A stretch of 36,899 nucleotides of DNA from Acidimicrobiaceae bacterium (GTDB lineage: Bacteria; Actinomycetota; Acidimicrobiia; Acidimicrobiales; RAAP-2). The stretch is taken from positions 1-36,899 of the forward strand of contig DAHUZE010000060.1 of the NCBI GenBank assembly GCA_027306755.1, read 5' to 3'. A program made the translations under genes and the position numbers. Shown here in pieces: positions 7,860 through 16,478 of the stretch. Every line of letters begins with the position of its first letter. Position 1 is the first letter of the stretch. The notes below the pieces were generated by a model that worked only from the letters and a program-made list of their open reading frames with translations, made no database searches and had not been told where the DNA came from.

Positions 7860-9422
7860 TCAGCGCGGGGGGAACCGGGATGCGCCCGGGAAGTTGCCGT
7901 AGAGCTGCTCGTCCTGGCCGTCGGGCCCGTAAGTGAGGGCCTCCACCAGGAGATCGCCACCCACGAACGCCCCTTTCCATGAGCCGCCCAACCCGCCGAA
8001 CACCTCTTCCCTGTCACCGCGGCTCCGGGGCTTGTTGATGCCGACCTTGAATGCCTGGAGCTCCTCGGCCACCTGCGTGGCGAGATCCGGATCGTCCGTG
8101 GCGATGCTCGCCACCAGGGAGCCGTTGGAGGCGTTCATGGCCGCAACCAGCTCGGCGGTGGTATCCACGACCACCACCGAATCCAGCGGGCCGAACGGCT
8201 CGGCGTGGTGCAGCGACCACGACGCCGCCGGTTGGAGCACGCATGCCGGGGCCACGTAAGCGGCGGTGTCCTGCACGTCCAGGAACCGGCCGTCGCCGAC
8301 CGAGCCGCGGTAGAGGGGAATGCCGCCGCCCCGCACCGCCTCGTCGAACTGGGCTCCCAGGTCCGCGGCCTTGGTGGCGTGGATGACCGGCCCGAAATCG
8401 AGCTCCGGCAGCGGGTCGTCGGGATGCTCGACCGCCAACGGGTGCCCGAACGTGAGGGCCCGGACGACGGGCAGGTAGGTCTCCAGGAACGCCGGGAAGA
8501 GCCGGCGCTGGACCACGTAGCGCGGGTATGCCGTACAGCGCTGCTTGGCGTACTCGAAGCCCTTGCGCATGTGCTGGGCCAGCAAGTGCCACTGCGAGAA
8601 GTCCCAGATGCCCCAGGCGTTCAGCCCCTCTTGCTCGAGCATGTGCCGGCGCCCGGTGTCCGCCAGCGACACGGCGGCCCGCCGGCCGTTGGCCCGGCCC
8701 CCGACGAACATCAGGGCACCGATGCCCTCGGAGCGGATGAGCACGTCGCCCAGGCGCGAACCCATGCCGGAGAGCAGCGTCACGGGGAGCCCCGCCCTGC
8801 GCATCAGGGCGTGCGCCAGCGTGAGCGCGTGAAAGCCTCCCTGACTGGGCGTCTTCGCCACCACGGCGTTGCCGGTCAGGACTTGCACGAGCTCGGCGTG
8901 GACCTGGACGCTCATCGGGTAGTTCCAGCTGGCGATGTTGGACACCGGGCCGGGGAGGGGCTGGCGCATCCCTCCCCCCGGCGCCTGCAGCTGCCGCTCG
9001 ATCTGCCCCAGGTACCAGCGAGCCCCGTCGATGCAGCGATCCACATCCGCGCACGCCAGCCGCCAAGGCTTGCCGATCTCCCAGACCAGGAGCACAGCGA
9101 GGAGATCCCGGTGCTCGCTCAGCGCATCCGTCGCCTCGGCCACGCGGGCCCGTCGGTCGTCCAGGTCGACCTTCGACCAGGTCTCGTGCTCGTCGCAGGC
9201 GAATTCGACGGCGGCCATCGCCTCGTCCCGGTCCATCATCGGAGGCCCAGGGATCGGGGTGCCGTCCACGGCGTTCACGTGGTCGCCCGGGATCCCGACG
9301 CGCCGCCACTCCCCTCGCGTCAGGTTCAAGAGGCGATCGGAGTCGAAGGCCTCGGGGGCCGCACGCGTGCAGCGACCGTAGGTCTCCCACCAGGAGGTGC
9401 CGGGCTTCAACTGGAGCGCCAT
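7860..9422 (-). CDS. Aldehyde dehydrogenase superfamily protein
   Basis: SNIASWNYPMSVQVHAELVQVLTGNAVVAKTPSQGG; Cys region KQRCTAYPRYVVQ; HAEPFGPLDSVVVVDT; 520 aa. Confidence 0.85.
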   Translation of the reverse strand: MALQLKPGTSWWETYGRCTRAAPEAFDSDRLLNLTRGEWRRVGIPGDHVNAVDGTPIPGPPMMDRDEAMAAVEFACDEHETWSKVDLDDRRARVAEATDALSEHRDLLAVLLVWEIGKPWRLACADVDRCIDGARWYLGQIERQLQAPGGGMRQPLPGPVSNIASWNYPMSVQVHAELVQVLTGNAVVAKTPSQGGFHALTLAHALMRRAGLPVTLLSGMGSRLGDVLIRSEGIGALMFVGGRANGRRAAVSLADTGRRHMLEQEGLNAWGIWDFSQWHLLAQHMRKGFEYAKQRCTAYPRYVVQRRLFPAFLETYLPVVRALTFGHPLAVEHPDDPLPELDFGPVIHATKAADLGAQFDEAVRGGGIPLYRGSVGDGRFLDVQDTAAYVAPACVLQPAASWSLHHAEPFGPLDSVVVVDTTAELVAAMNASNGSLVASIATDDPDLATQVAEELQAFKVGINKPRSRGDREEVFGGLGGSWKGAFVGGDLLVEALTYGPDGQDEQLYGNFPGASRFPPR

Positions 9423-9484
9423 CGGTCCATACTGCCTGGCGCAGCACCCCTCCGGCGACGCGGGCACGCCCCGGACGGCGAGCG

Positions 9485-10231
9485 TCAGGACCGGGCGAGC
9501 ACCGCCGAGGCGATCACGCCCGCGAACGATCCGGCCAACATGACCGGCAGCGGGGGCGGCCGTTTGCTGGCGACGCTGGTGGCGACGGCCGCCGCCACCA
9601 GCCATCCGGCAACGAGCGGGCCGCCACCAGCCCACAGCGCGCCCGCCGCCCATCCGATCGAAACGAGCATGGTGGCGCGACGCCGGCGGCCACTGCGGTC
9701 GGCCCGGTCGATCCCGAGGGTGGCGCCCGCAACCAGGGCGCCGCCGGCTGCGGCCCATGCCGTGGCGAGGGGATGGCCGAGCGCCGCTTGCACAGGTGCG
9801 AGCGCGGCCGCACCAAGCGCCGCTAGGACGGCGACGACCGTGGGGACCGGAGCCCCGTCGGCATCCACAAGGGCGGCGACGATGGTGCAGCTGCCCACCA
9901 GGGCCACCGGCGGGACCAGCCAGTGCGACCGGAGCGCCCCGGCCGCCAGGAGGAACGCGCCAGCGGTGGCCAGCTCCACCAGGGGGTAGCGACCCGAGAC
10001 GGGCGCACGACAATGGCGGCACCGCCCCCGCAGAACGAGCCAGGACACCACCGGGACGAGGTCGACAGCGCTGAGCTGGACGTCGCACGACGTGCAGTGC
10101 GACGGCGGATGAACGATCGAGAGATGCCGCGGGACGCGGTAGACGACCACATTGAGGAAGGAGCCGACCAATAATCCGACGCCGCCTGCGGCGAGGAGGG
10201 TGACCGCCTCCGCCGCGCCCCCGGTGCCCAC
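9485..10231 (-). CDS. Prepilin peptidase-like protein (PilD/A24 family), apparently lacking the GxGD motif
   Basis: GSFLNVVVYRVPRHLS...CTSC...CRHCRAPVSGRYPLVEL is the PilD N-terminal domain; C-terminal multi-TM peptidase region follows. Confidence 0.85.
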   Translation of the reverse strand: MGTGGAAEAVTLLAAGGVGLLVGSFLNVVVYRVPRHLSIVHPPSHCTSCDVQLSAVDLVPVVSWLVLRGRCRHCRAPVSGRYPLVELATAGAFLLAAGALRSHWLVPPVALVGSCTIVAALVDADGAPVPTVVAVLAALGAAALAPVQAALGHPLATAWAAAGGALVAGATLGIDRADRSGRRRRATMLVSIGWAAGALWAGGGPLVAGWLVAAAVATSVASKRPPPLPVMLAGSFAGVIASAVLARS

Positions 10232-10239
10232 CGTGAGGG

Positions 10240-10245
10240 ACTGTA
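10240..10245 (-). promoter_or_regulatory. Candidate leaderless -10 TACAGT (prepilin peptidase-like gene)
   Basis: 8 nt upstream of GTG 10231. Confidence 0.45.
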
Positions 10246-10469
10246 GCGGGGGTCCTACTGGAATTGCGGCCTACCAGTACCGTTCCGGGGCGAAACGAGC
10301 TAGTCTTTTTCCCGTTGGGTGCAGCACTTCGCTCATGGCGGAGCGCTGCTGGGATGGGGTGACGGGATGGGAACCGGACGCTCGCCAGGGCGCGTCAGCG
10401 CGCGTGGTGTGGCGGTGGTTGCCCGATCCCTCCTTGCTCCCGGCGGCGCGCCGGAGTCGAAGGAGGGGA

Positions 10470-13313
10470 ATGACTGGGGAGTCCGCGAGGTCGGTGCAGG
10501 GTCTGCCCGAGCAGCGCGCCCTGCGGTACATCGATCTGTCGCGCACGACGTTCGCCACCGACGCGGCCTCCCTCCTTCCCGAGGAGACGGCGCGCCGGTA
10601 CAGAGCCGTCCCTGTAGAACGTCGCGGCGACGTGACCCTCGTGGCGGTGGCCAACCCGGCCAATCCGCTCACGCTGGAAGCGCTTCGGGAGGGAGCCGGA
10701 TGCGACGTCACCACCGTTGTCGCCTCGCCCGACCAGGTCACGACGGCCATCGCCGCCCTGTACGGGGGTCCGACGCGTAACAGCCGCCGGCGCGGTCAGC
10801 ACGTGGCAGCGGACGGGCCGGAAGGGGCGGACGGGCCTATCTTCGAGACGCTTCGGTTCGCCTCGTCCGAGGCGCTGGCGGCCGACAACGGCCTCGCGGC
10901 CTATGGTGCCCGAGAGGAGATGGTGAACGGCTCGAGCTCCCTGGAGGAGTCCCTGCGGTCGGTCCTGGTCCCGCCCGAGGCGGATCGCAACCTTCCGGTG
11001 CTCGACCCGTCTGCCGGGGGAGACGACGAGGCACAGGGAGGGGAACCTCCCGCCGGGCCGATCGGCGCCAGCGTCGTCAACGGGGCGCGGTCCGGCGGGA
11101 CCCCGACCCCCCACAACGGCGCTCCGCCGGCCGCCGGTGCGACCGCCAACGGCGCGGCTCCCAACGGCGCGGCTGCCAACGGCGCGATCTCCAACGGCGC
11201 GGCTGCCAACGGCGCGGCAGGCGGCGGCGCGGCAGGCGGCGGTCCGGCCAAGGCCGGACCTGGAGCTCCACCCGAGGAAGCTCCGCCCGGCGACAACTGG
11301 CCCAGCGGATCGGTCGCCGGCGTTTCGGTCGCCGACACGCCGGGCAGCGGCCTGGGATCGATGAAGGACCACCCGCATACCCCGGCTTCGGGCCTGTCCT
11401 CCGGACGGGAGATCACGGTCACGTCCAGCCCCGGTCATCCGGGGTTGGACAAGGAGCCCGCTGGCGCCCATCCCACCCACACTTCCGCCACCGAGCCGCC
11501 CGACGGGGATGCAAGGCCGCAGGAGGACCCGGCAGCAAGGCCGGGCGGCCCCGCCACCCCGCCACCACCTCCGCCGGGGTTCGGATCCGTGGAAGGCGAC
11601 TCGGCCATGGAGGAGGCATCGGTCCACTGGCCGCCGCTGGCCCGGGTCCTGGTGCGGGCGGGGACGGTCTCGTTCGACCAGATGGTGCACGCCCTTCGGG
11701 CCCACCGTGAGTCCGGGGAGCCTCTCGCCCGGTACCTGTTCAGCCAGAAGCTGGCGACCGAGGACGACCTCGTCCAGGCGATGGCCGAAGAGGTCGGGCT
11801 GGCATACGTGGACCTGACGGCCTACCCGGTCGACCCCAACGTGGCGGCCCTGGTGCCCGAGGCGGTCGCCCGCCGACACATGGTCCTGCCCATCCGGCTC
11901 GAAGAAGGTGTCCCGGTGGTGGCCATGGCGAACCCCACCGATGTCTTCGCCATGGACGACCTCCGCAGCATCATGGGGCGCAATTTCACCCCGGTGGTCG
12001 CCACCCGCTCGCAGATCGAGCTCCACCTGCGCCAGCTCCAGGAGTCCTCGGGCGGAGACGTCCAGGAGGCAGCCCAGAGCGCGGCCGGCGCGGCGGGGGC
12101 CGCCGGCGGCGGGTTCGAGCTGGAGAGCCTGCAGTCGGTGGTGGAGGACGCGCCGATCGTCCGCTACGTCAACCTGCTCATCCTCCAGGCCCTCAACGAG
12201 CGGGCGTCGGACATCCACATCGAGCCGACGCCCAAGCGGCTCCGCATCCGGTTCCGCATCGACGGCGTCATGCACGATGCCAGCTCTGCCTCGCCCGCCA
12301 TCCACAACGCGGTGATCAGCAGGCTGAAGGTCCTGGGCGAGATGGACATCACCGAGCACCGGGTGCCGCAGGAGGGCCGGGTATCGGTCTCCGTCGGAGA
12401 GCGGCAGATCGACCTCCGGTTGGCGATCCTGCCCTCCCAGTTCGGCGAGACGTGCGTCATGCGGCTCCTGGACAAGTCAGCGAGCATCCGCCGCCTTTCC
12501 GAGCTGGGGTTCTTCCCGGACACCTTGGAGCGCTACGCCCAGGCCTACAACCACCCCTACGGCGTCATCCTGGTGACCGGGCCGACCGGCGCCGGAAAGA
12601 CCACCACGCTGTACGCCACCCTGCAGGAGGTCATGTCCTCGGAGAAGTCCGTGGTCACCGTGGAGGATCCGGTCGAGTACCAGATCGACGGGATCACCCA
12701 GGTCCAGATCAACGCCAAGGTGGGCCTGCACTTCTCCACCGCCCTCCGGTCGATCCTCCGAGCCGATCCCGACATCATCTTGGTAGGGGAGATCCGCGAC
12801 ATCGAGACGGCGTCCATCGCCATGGAAGCCGCCCTGTCGGGTCACCTGGTGCTCTCCACCCTCCACACCAATACGGCGGCCGGGACGCCGCTGCGGCTGA
12901 CGGAGATGGGTATCGAGCCCTTCCTGGTGACGTCGGCCGTGGGCGGTGTGCTCACCCAGCGATTGGCCAGGGTCCTCTGCGAGCGGTGCAAGACGCCGTA
13001 CAGTGCGTCGCTGACGGACTTCTACGCGGCCGGCTACCGGGAGGTGGACCTCGAGGAGCTGGACGTCTCCACGCTCTACCGGGCAGCCGGCTGCCGGACT
13101 TGCAGCCACACTGGGTACCACGGCCGGATGCTGCTGGCGGAGGTCATGCCCATCACCGAGGAGATCGAGCGCATGATCATCGAGCAGCAGTCCATCGTCG
13201 CCATCGAACGCCAAGCGGTCGAGCAGGGCATGCGTACGCTCCGGCAGGACGGGCTGCGCAAGGCGCTGGCCGGCTTCACGACGCTCGAAGAGGTCCTGCG
13301 GGTGGTCGTATGA
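10470..13313 (+). CDS. pilB: Type IV pilus assembly ATPase PilB with split MshEN-type N-terminal region
   Basis: MshEN-like segments, Walker A GPTGAGKTTT, ADPDIILVGEIRDIETASIAMEAALSGHLVLSTLHTN, tetracysteine CERC...CRTC. ATG 10470 after AGGAGG. Confidence 0.93.
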   Translation: MTGESARSVQGLPEQRALRYIDLSRTTFATDAASLLPEETARRYRAVPVERRGDVTLVAVANPANPLTLEALREGAGCDVTTVVASPDQVTTAIAALYGGPTRNSRRRGQHVAADGPEGADGPIFETLRFASSEALAADNGLAAYGAREEMVNGSSSLEESLRSVLVPPEADRNLPVLDPSAGGDDEAQGGEPPAGPIGASVVNGARSGGTPTPHNGAPPAAGATANGAAPNGAAANGAISNGAAANGAAGGGAAGGGPAKAGPGAPPEEAPPGDNWPSGSVAGVSVADTPGSGLGSMKDHPHTPASGLSSGREITVTSSPGHPGLDKEPAGAHPTHTSATEPPDGDARPQEDPAARPGGPATPPPPPPGFGSVEGDSAMEEASVHWPPLARVLVRAGTVSFDQMVHALRAHRESGEPLARYLFSQKLATEDDLVQAMAEEVGLAYVDLTAYPVDPNVAALVPEAVARRHMVLPIRLEEGVPVVAMANPTDVFAMDDLRSIMGRNFTPVVATRSQIELHLRQLQESSGGDVQEAAQSAAGAAGAAGGGFELESLQSVVEDAPIVRYVNLLILQALNERASDIHIEPTPKRLRIRFRIDGVMHDASSASPAIHNAVISRLKVLGEMDITEHRVPQEGRVSVSVGERQIDLRLAILPSQFGETCVMRLLDKSASIRRLSELGFFPDTLERYAQAYNHPYGVILVTGPTGAGKTTTLYATLQEVMSSEKSVVTVEDPVEYQIDGITQVQINAKVGLHFSTALRSILRADPDIILVGEIRDIETASIAMEAALSGHLVLSTLHTNTAAGTPLRLTEMGIEPFLVTSAVGGVLTQRLARVLCERCKTPYSASLTDFYAAGYREVDLEELDVSTLYRAAGCRTCSHTGYHGRMLLAEVMPITEEIERMIIEQQSIVAIERQAVEQGMRTLRQDGLRKALAGFTTLEEVLRVVV
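11148..11237 (+). repeat. In-frame 15-bp tandem repeat (~6 copies) encoding NGAAx in the PilB linker
   Basis: aacggcgcggctccc / aacggcgcggctgcc / aacggcgcgatctcc / aacggcgcggctgcc / aacggcgcggcaggc / ggcggcgcggcaggc read directly. Confidence 0.9.
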
Positions 13314-15016
13314 CCATGGCCACCTCCATGCGGGCCGAGTGGTCGAGACGGCTGGGCACGGCGGTGGCCGCGGCCGGGCTCCTGGCCGCGGACACCTCGG
13401 ACGAGCTCGTTGCCGAGGCGGTGCGGAGCGACGCGCCGCTCTCTGCGCTGCTCATCCGCCGGGACATCCTCCCTCCGTCAACGGTGGTGACGATGCTGGC
13501 CCGGGTGGCGCAGCTTCCCGCCGTGGACCTGGCGACCGACCTCCCCACCCAGGACGTGGAGTGGATCCTCCCCCCGAACCTGGCCCGAGACCACCACGCG
13601 CTCGCACTGCGCTCGTCGGGGAACCAGATCGTGGTCGTGTACGCCGAACCACCGGCGGCAGAGGACGTCCGGGCGCTCGGCGAAGCCATCGGCTACCGGG
13701 TGGTTCCCGCGCTCGGTGACCCGGTGGTCATCGAGGCGCTGCAGGAAGCCTCTGCGAAGCGGGGCAATGGCACGACACCGGCGGGGGTTCCGCCGCCAGC
13801 GCGCCTCGCGGCCGCTGCGAACGGGTCGGGGGTCTCCGCCGACGATTCTGCGGCGAGGGCGACGAAGGTTGCGGACGCCCACCATCTCCCGGCGGTGCCT
13901 GACGGCGACGAAGAACCGCTCATGGCCGGCAACCTCGAGCGCGACGGGGTCCCGCTCCATGTGGACGATCTGCTGCGCTATGCCGTCAGCATCGGAGCGT
14001 CGGACCTCCACCTGACCGTGGCCATGCCCCCAACCGTGCGCCTGCACGGTGCGCTCCGGCCGCTGGAGGACGTCGGCCGCCTGGACAACCGGACGCTGCG
14101 CGAGATGCTCTTCAGCATCCTGACGCAGCATCAGAGGGAACAGTTCGAAGCCGAGCACGAGCTGGACACCTCCCACTCCATCGCCGGCGTCGGCCGCTTC
14201 CGGGTCAACGTGTGCATGCAGCGGGGAACGATCGCCGCCGCGCTGCGCCCGATCCCCCATGAGGTGCCGGAGTTCACGACCCTGGGCGTGCCCGAGTCCG
14301 TGTCCGCCTTCGCCAACCTGCGCCGGGGCCTGGTGCTGGTCACCGGCCCGACCGGTTCGGGGAAGTCGACCACCCTGGCCTCCCTGATCGACATCGTCAA
14401 TCGCAATCGGCCACTGCACATCGTGACCGTGGAAGACCCCATCGAGTTCCTGCACGGGCACAAGCGTTCCATCATCACCCAGCGTGAAGTGGGGGCGGAC
14501 ACGTACTCATTTGCCGAGGCCCTGCGCCGTGCCCTGCGCCAGGACCCCGACGTGATCCTGGTGGGCGAGATGCGGGACCTGGAGACCATTTCCACCGCGC
14601 TGACGGCGGCGGAAACCGGCCACCTCGTGTTCGCCACCCTGCACACCCAGGACGCGCCGTCCACCATCGACCGCGTCATCGACGTGTTCCCGGCCAACCA
14701 GCAGGACCAGATCCGGATCCAGCTCGGATCCTCGCTGGCCGGGATCGTCACCCAGCAGCTGGTGCCCACGGTGGACGGCCAGGGCCGCTGCGTCGCCACC
14801 GAGGTCCTCGTGTGCACCCCGGCGATCCAGAACCTCATCCGGGCGGCCAAGACGCACCAGATCTACTCGCTCATGCAGACCGGTGCGCAGTACGGGATGC
14901 AGACCATGGACCAGAGCCTGGTGTCGCTGGTTCGCCAGAACCTCGTCACCCAGGCCGTCGCCCTCGATCGGTGCCGCAATGACGAAGATTTCCGCAACCA
15001 CCTGGCCGGGAGGTAA
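13310..15016 (+). CDS. PilT-type ATPase with N-terminal MshEN-like domain
   Basis: N-term RRLGTAVAAAGLL...PLSALLIRRDILPPSTVVTMLARVAQLPAVDL; C-term PilT (SDLHLTVAMPP, GPTGSGKSTT, RQDPDVILVGEMRDLETISTALTAAETGHLVFATLHTQDAPSTIDRVIDVFP). ATGA overlap with pilB. Confidence 0.92.
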   Translation: MTMATSMRAEWSRRLGTAVAAAGLLAADTSDELVAEAVRSDAPLSALLIRRDILPPSTVVTMLARVAQLPAVDLATDLPTQDVEWILPPNLARDHHALALRSSGNQIVVVYAEPPAAEDVRALGEAIGYRVVPALGDPVVIEALQEASAKRGNGTTPAGVPPPARLAAAANGSGVSADDSAARATKVADAHHLPAVPDGDEEPLMAGNLERDGVPLHVDDLLRYAVSIGASDLHLTVAMPPTVRLHGALRPLEDVGRLDNRTLREMLFSILTQHQREQFEAEHELDTSHSIAGVGRFRVNVCMQRGTIAAALRPIPHEVPEFTTLGVPESVSAFANLRRGLVLVTGPTGSGKSTTLASLIDIVNRNRPLHIVTVEDPIEFLHGHKRSIITQREVGADTYSFAEALRRALRQDPDVILVGEMRDLETISTALTAAETGHLVFATLHTQDAPSTIDRVIDVFPANQQDQIRIQLGSSLAGIVTQQLVPTVDGQGRCVATEVLVCTPAIQNLIRAAKTHQIYSLMQTGAQYGMQTMDQSLVSLVRQNLVTQAVALDRCRNDEDFRNHLAGR

Positions 15017-15069
15017 CCTTTCAGCGGGGATGATTGCGGCGGCATGGGGCCGGCGCGAGGAGGGATGGG

Positions 15070-16293
15070 ATGGCGACCACCTTCGACTACAAGGTCCGTG
15101 ATCGCACGGGCACCCTGATCCAGGGGTCGCTCGACGGCGACAGCTTGCCCTTGGTCGTGAGCCGCCTGCGGTCGATGGGCTACCTGCCTGTCTCCGTCAC
15201 GCCCGTCAACAGCCGCGGGCTCAAGACCGAGGTCGTCATCCCCGGCCTCACGGACCGGATCAAGGCCAAGGATGTGGCCGTGTTCACGCGGCAGTTTGCC
15301 ACGATGGTGGATGCCGGACTCTCGATCAGCCGGGCGCTCACCGTGCTCTCGACCCAGGTGAGCAACAAGTTCCTTGCCATCAAGCTGCGCGAGGTGCGTG
15401 ACGACGTGGAAGTCGGGCTGGCGCTGTCCGACGCGCTGGCGAAGCACCCCAAGGTCTTCGACGAGCTGTACGTCTCGATGGTGCGGGCCGGGGAGCTCGG
15501 GGGTTCCATCGACGTCGTCCTCCGCTCCGTCGCCACACAGCTGGAGAAGCAGGTCGAGCTGGCGCGCAAGATCAAGGGGGCAATGGCGTACCCCGTCGTC
15601 GTCCTGAGCGTGATCGGGATCATTTTCGTGGCGATGATGGTCCTCATCGTCCCGGTCTTCAGCCGCCTGTTCAAGACCCTCGGTGCCCCGCTGCCCACGC
15701 CCACCAAGATCGTGATCGACATCTCCGGCGTGCTCGCCAGCTGGCGGGCCCTGATCGTGGTCGCGGTGATCGTCGGAGCCGTCCTCATCCTTCGGCGCTG
15801 GATCAAGACGGAGAAGGGCCGGCTCAAGTGGGACGCCTTCAAGTTGAAGCCCCCGATCTTCGGACCCCTCGCCCACAAGGCAGCCCTGGCCCGCTTCAGC
15901 TACACGCTGTCCTCGCTCATGTCCTCGGGCGTGCCGGTCATGGAGGCGCTGGACATCGTGGGGCGGGCGTCGGGCAACGCCGTCGTGGCCAAGGCCACGC
16001 AGGAGATCAAGGTGGCGGTCCGCCAGGGTCGCCCGTTCACCGATCCCATGCGCAGCAACCCGCTGTTTCCCCTCCTGCTCGTCCAGATGGTGGAGGTGGG
16101 GGAGCAGACCGGTGCCTTGGACGACATGCTGTTCCGGGCGGCCGGCTACTACCAGGGCGAGGTTGACCAAACGGTGGAGAACCTCTCGTCCATCCTCGAG
16201 CCTCTCATGGTGGTCGTCATGGGCGCCGTGGTCGGCACGGTGATCATCAGCCTCTACCTGCCGATGCTCACGTACATCAAGTACGTCAAGTAG
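15070..16293 (+). CDS. pilC: Type IV pilus platform protein PilC
   Basis: FTRQFATMVDAGLSISRALTVLSTQ...FSYTLSSLMSSGVPVMEALDIVGRASGN...MVEVGEQTGALDDMLFRAAGYYQGEVDQTVENLSSILEPLMVVVMGAVVGTVIISLYLPML. Confidence 0.95.
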   Translation: MATTFDYKVRDRTGTLIQGSLDGDSLPLVVSRLRSMGYLPVSVTPVNSRGLKTEVVIPGLTDRIKAKDVAVFTRQFATMVDAGLSISRALTVLSTQVSNKFLAIKLREVRDDVEVGLALSDALAKHPKVFDELYVSMVRAGELGGSIDVVLRSVATQLEKQVELARKIKGAMAYPVVVLSVIGIIFVAMMVLIVPVFSRLFKTLGAPLPTPTKIVIDISGVLASWRALIVVAVIVGAVLILRRWIKTEKGRLKWDAFKLKPPIFGPLAHKAALARFSYTLSSLMSSGVPVMEALDIVGRASGNAVVAKATQEIKVAVRQGRPFTDPMRSNPLFPLLLVQMVEVGEQTGALDDMLFRAAGYYQGEVDQTVENLSSILEPLMVVVMGAVVGTVIISLYLPMLTYIKYVK

Positions 16294-16478
16294 CGCGCCT
16301 AGGGCGACGAAAGCCCGGCGCCCGAGCCGTGCGCGCGGGCATCCCCTACACTGACGCCCGATCCAGCGAGTTGCCATCCGCACGGCGCCGCCGGTGCCGC
16401 CTGAGCCACCCGGGAGCCACGACGCCAACCGGAGGACGCAGCGAGGAACGCCGCCGCCACCGCCGGGCCGCACACGGG

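Noticed and set aside
10251-10285. TACTGG...CCAGTA inverted repeat as an operator between the prepilin peptidase-like gene and pilB
   Set aside because: Only 6-bp arms with a 12-nt spacer and no second copy seen; too weak to call.
11148-11237. Tandem repeat as a mobile or CRISPR element
   Set aside because: 15-bp units without spacers, inside the pilB frame.
10395-12359. 654-aa minus-strand ORF antisense to pilB
   Set aside because: Shadow frame with low-complexity Arg/Gly translation; pilB motifs fix the coding strand.
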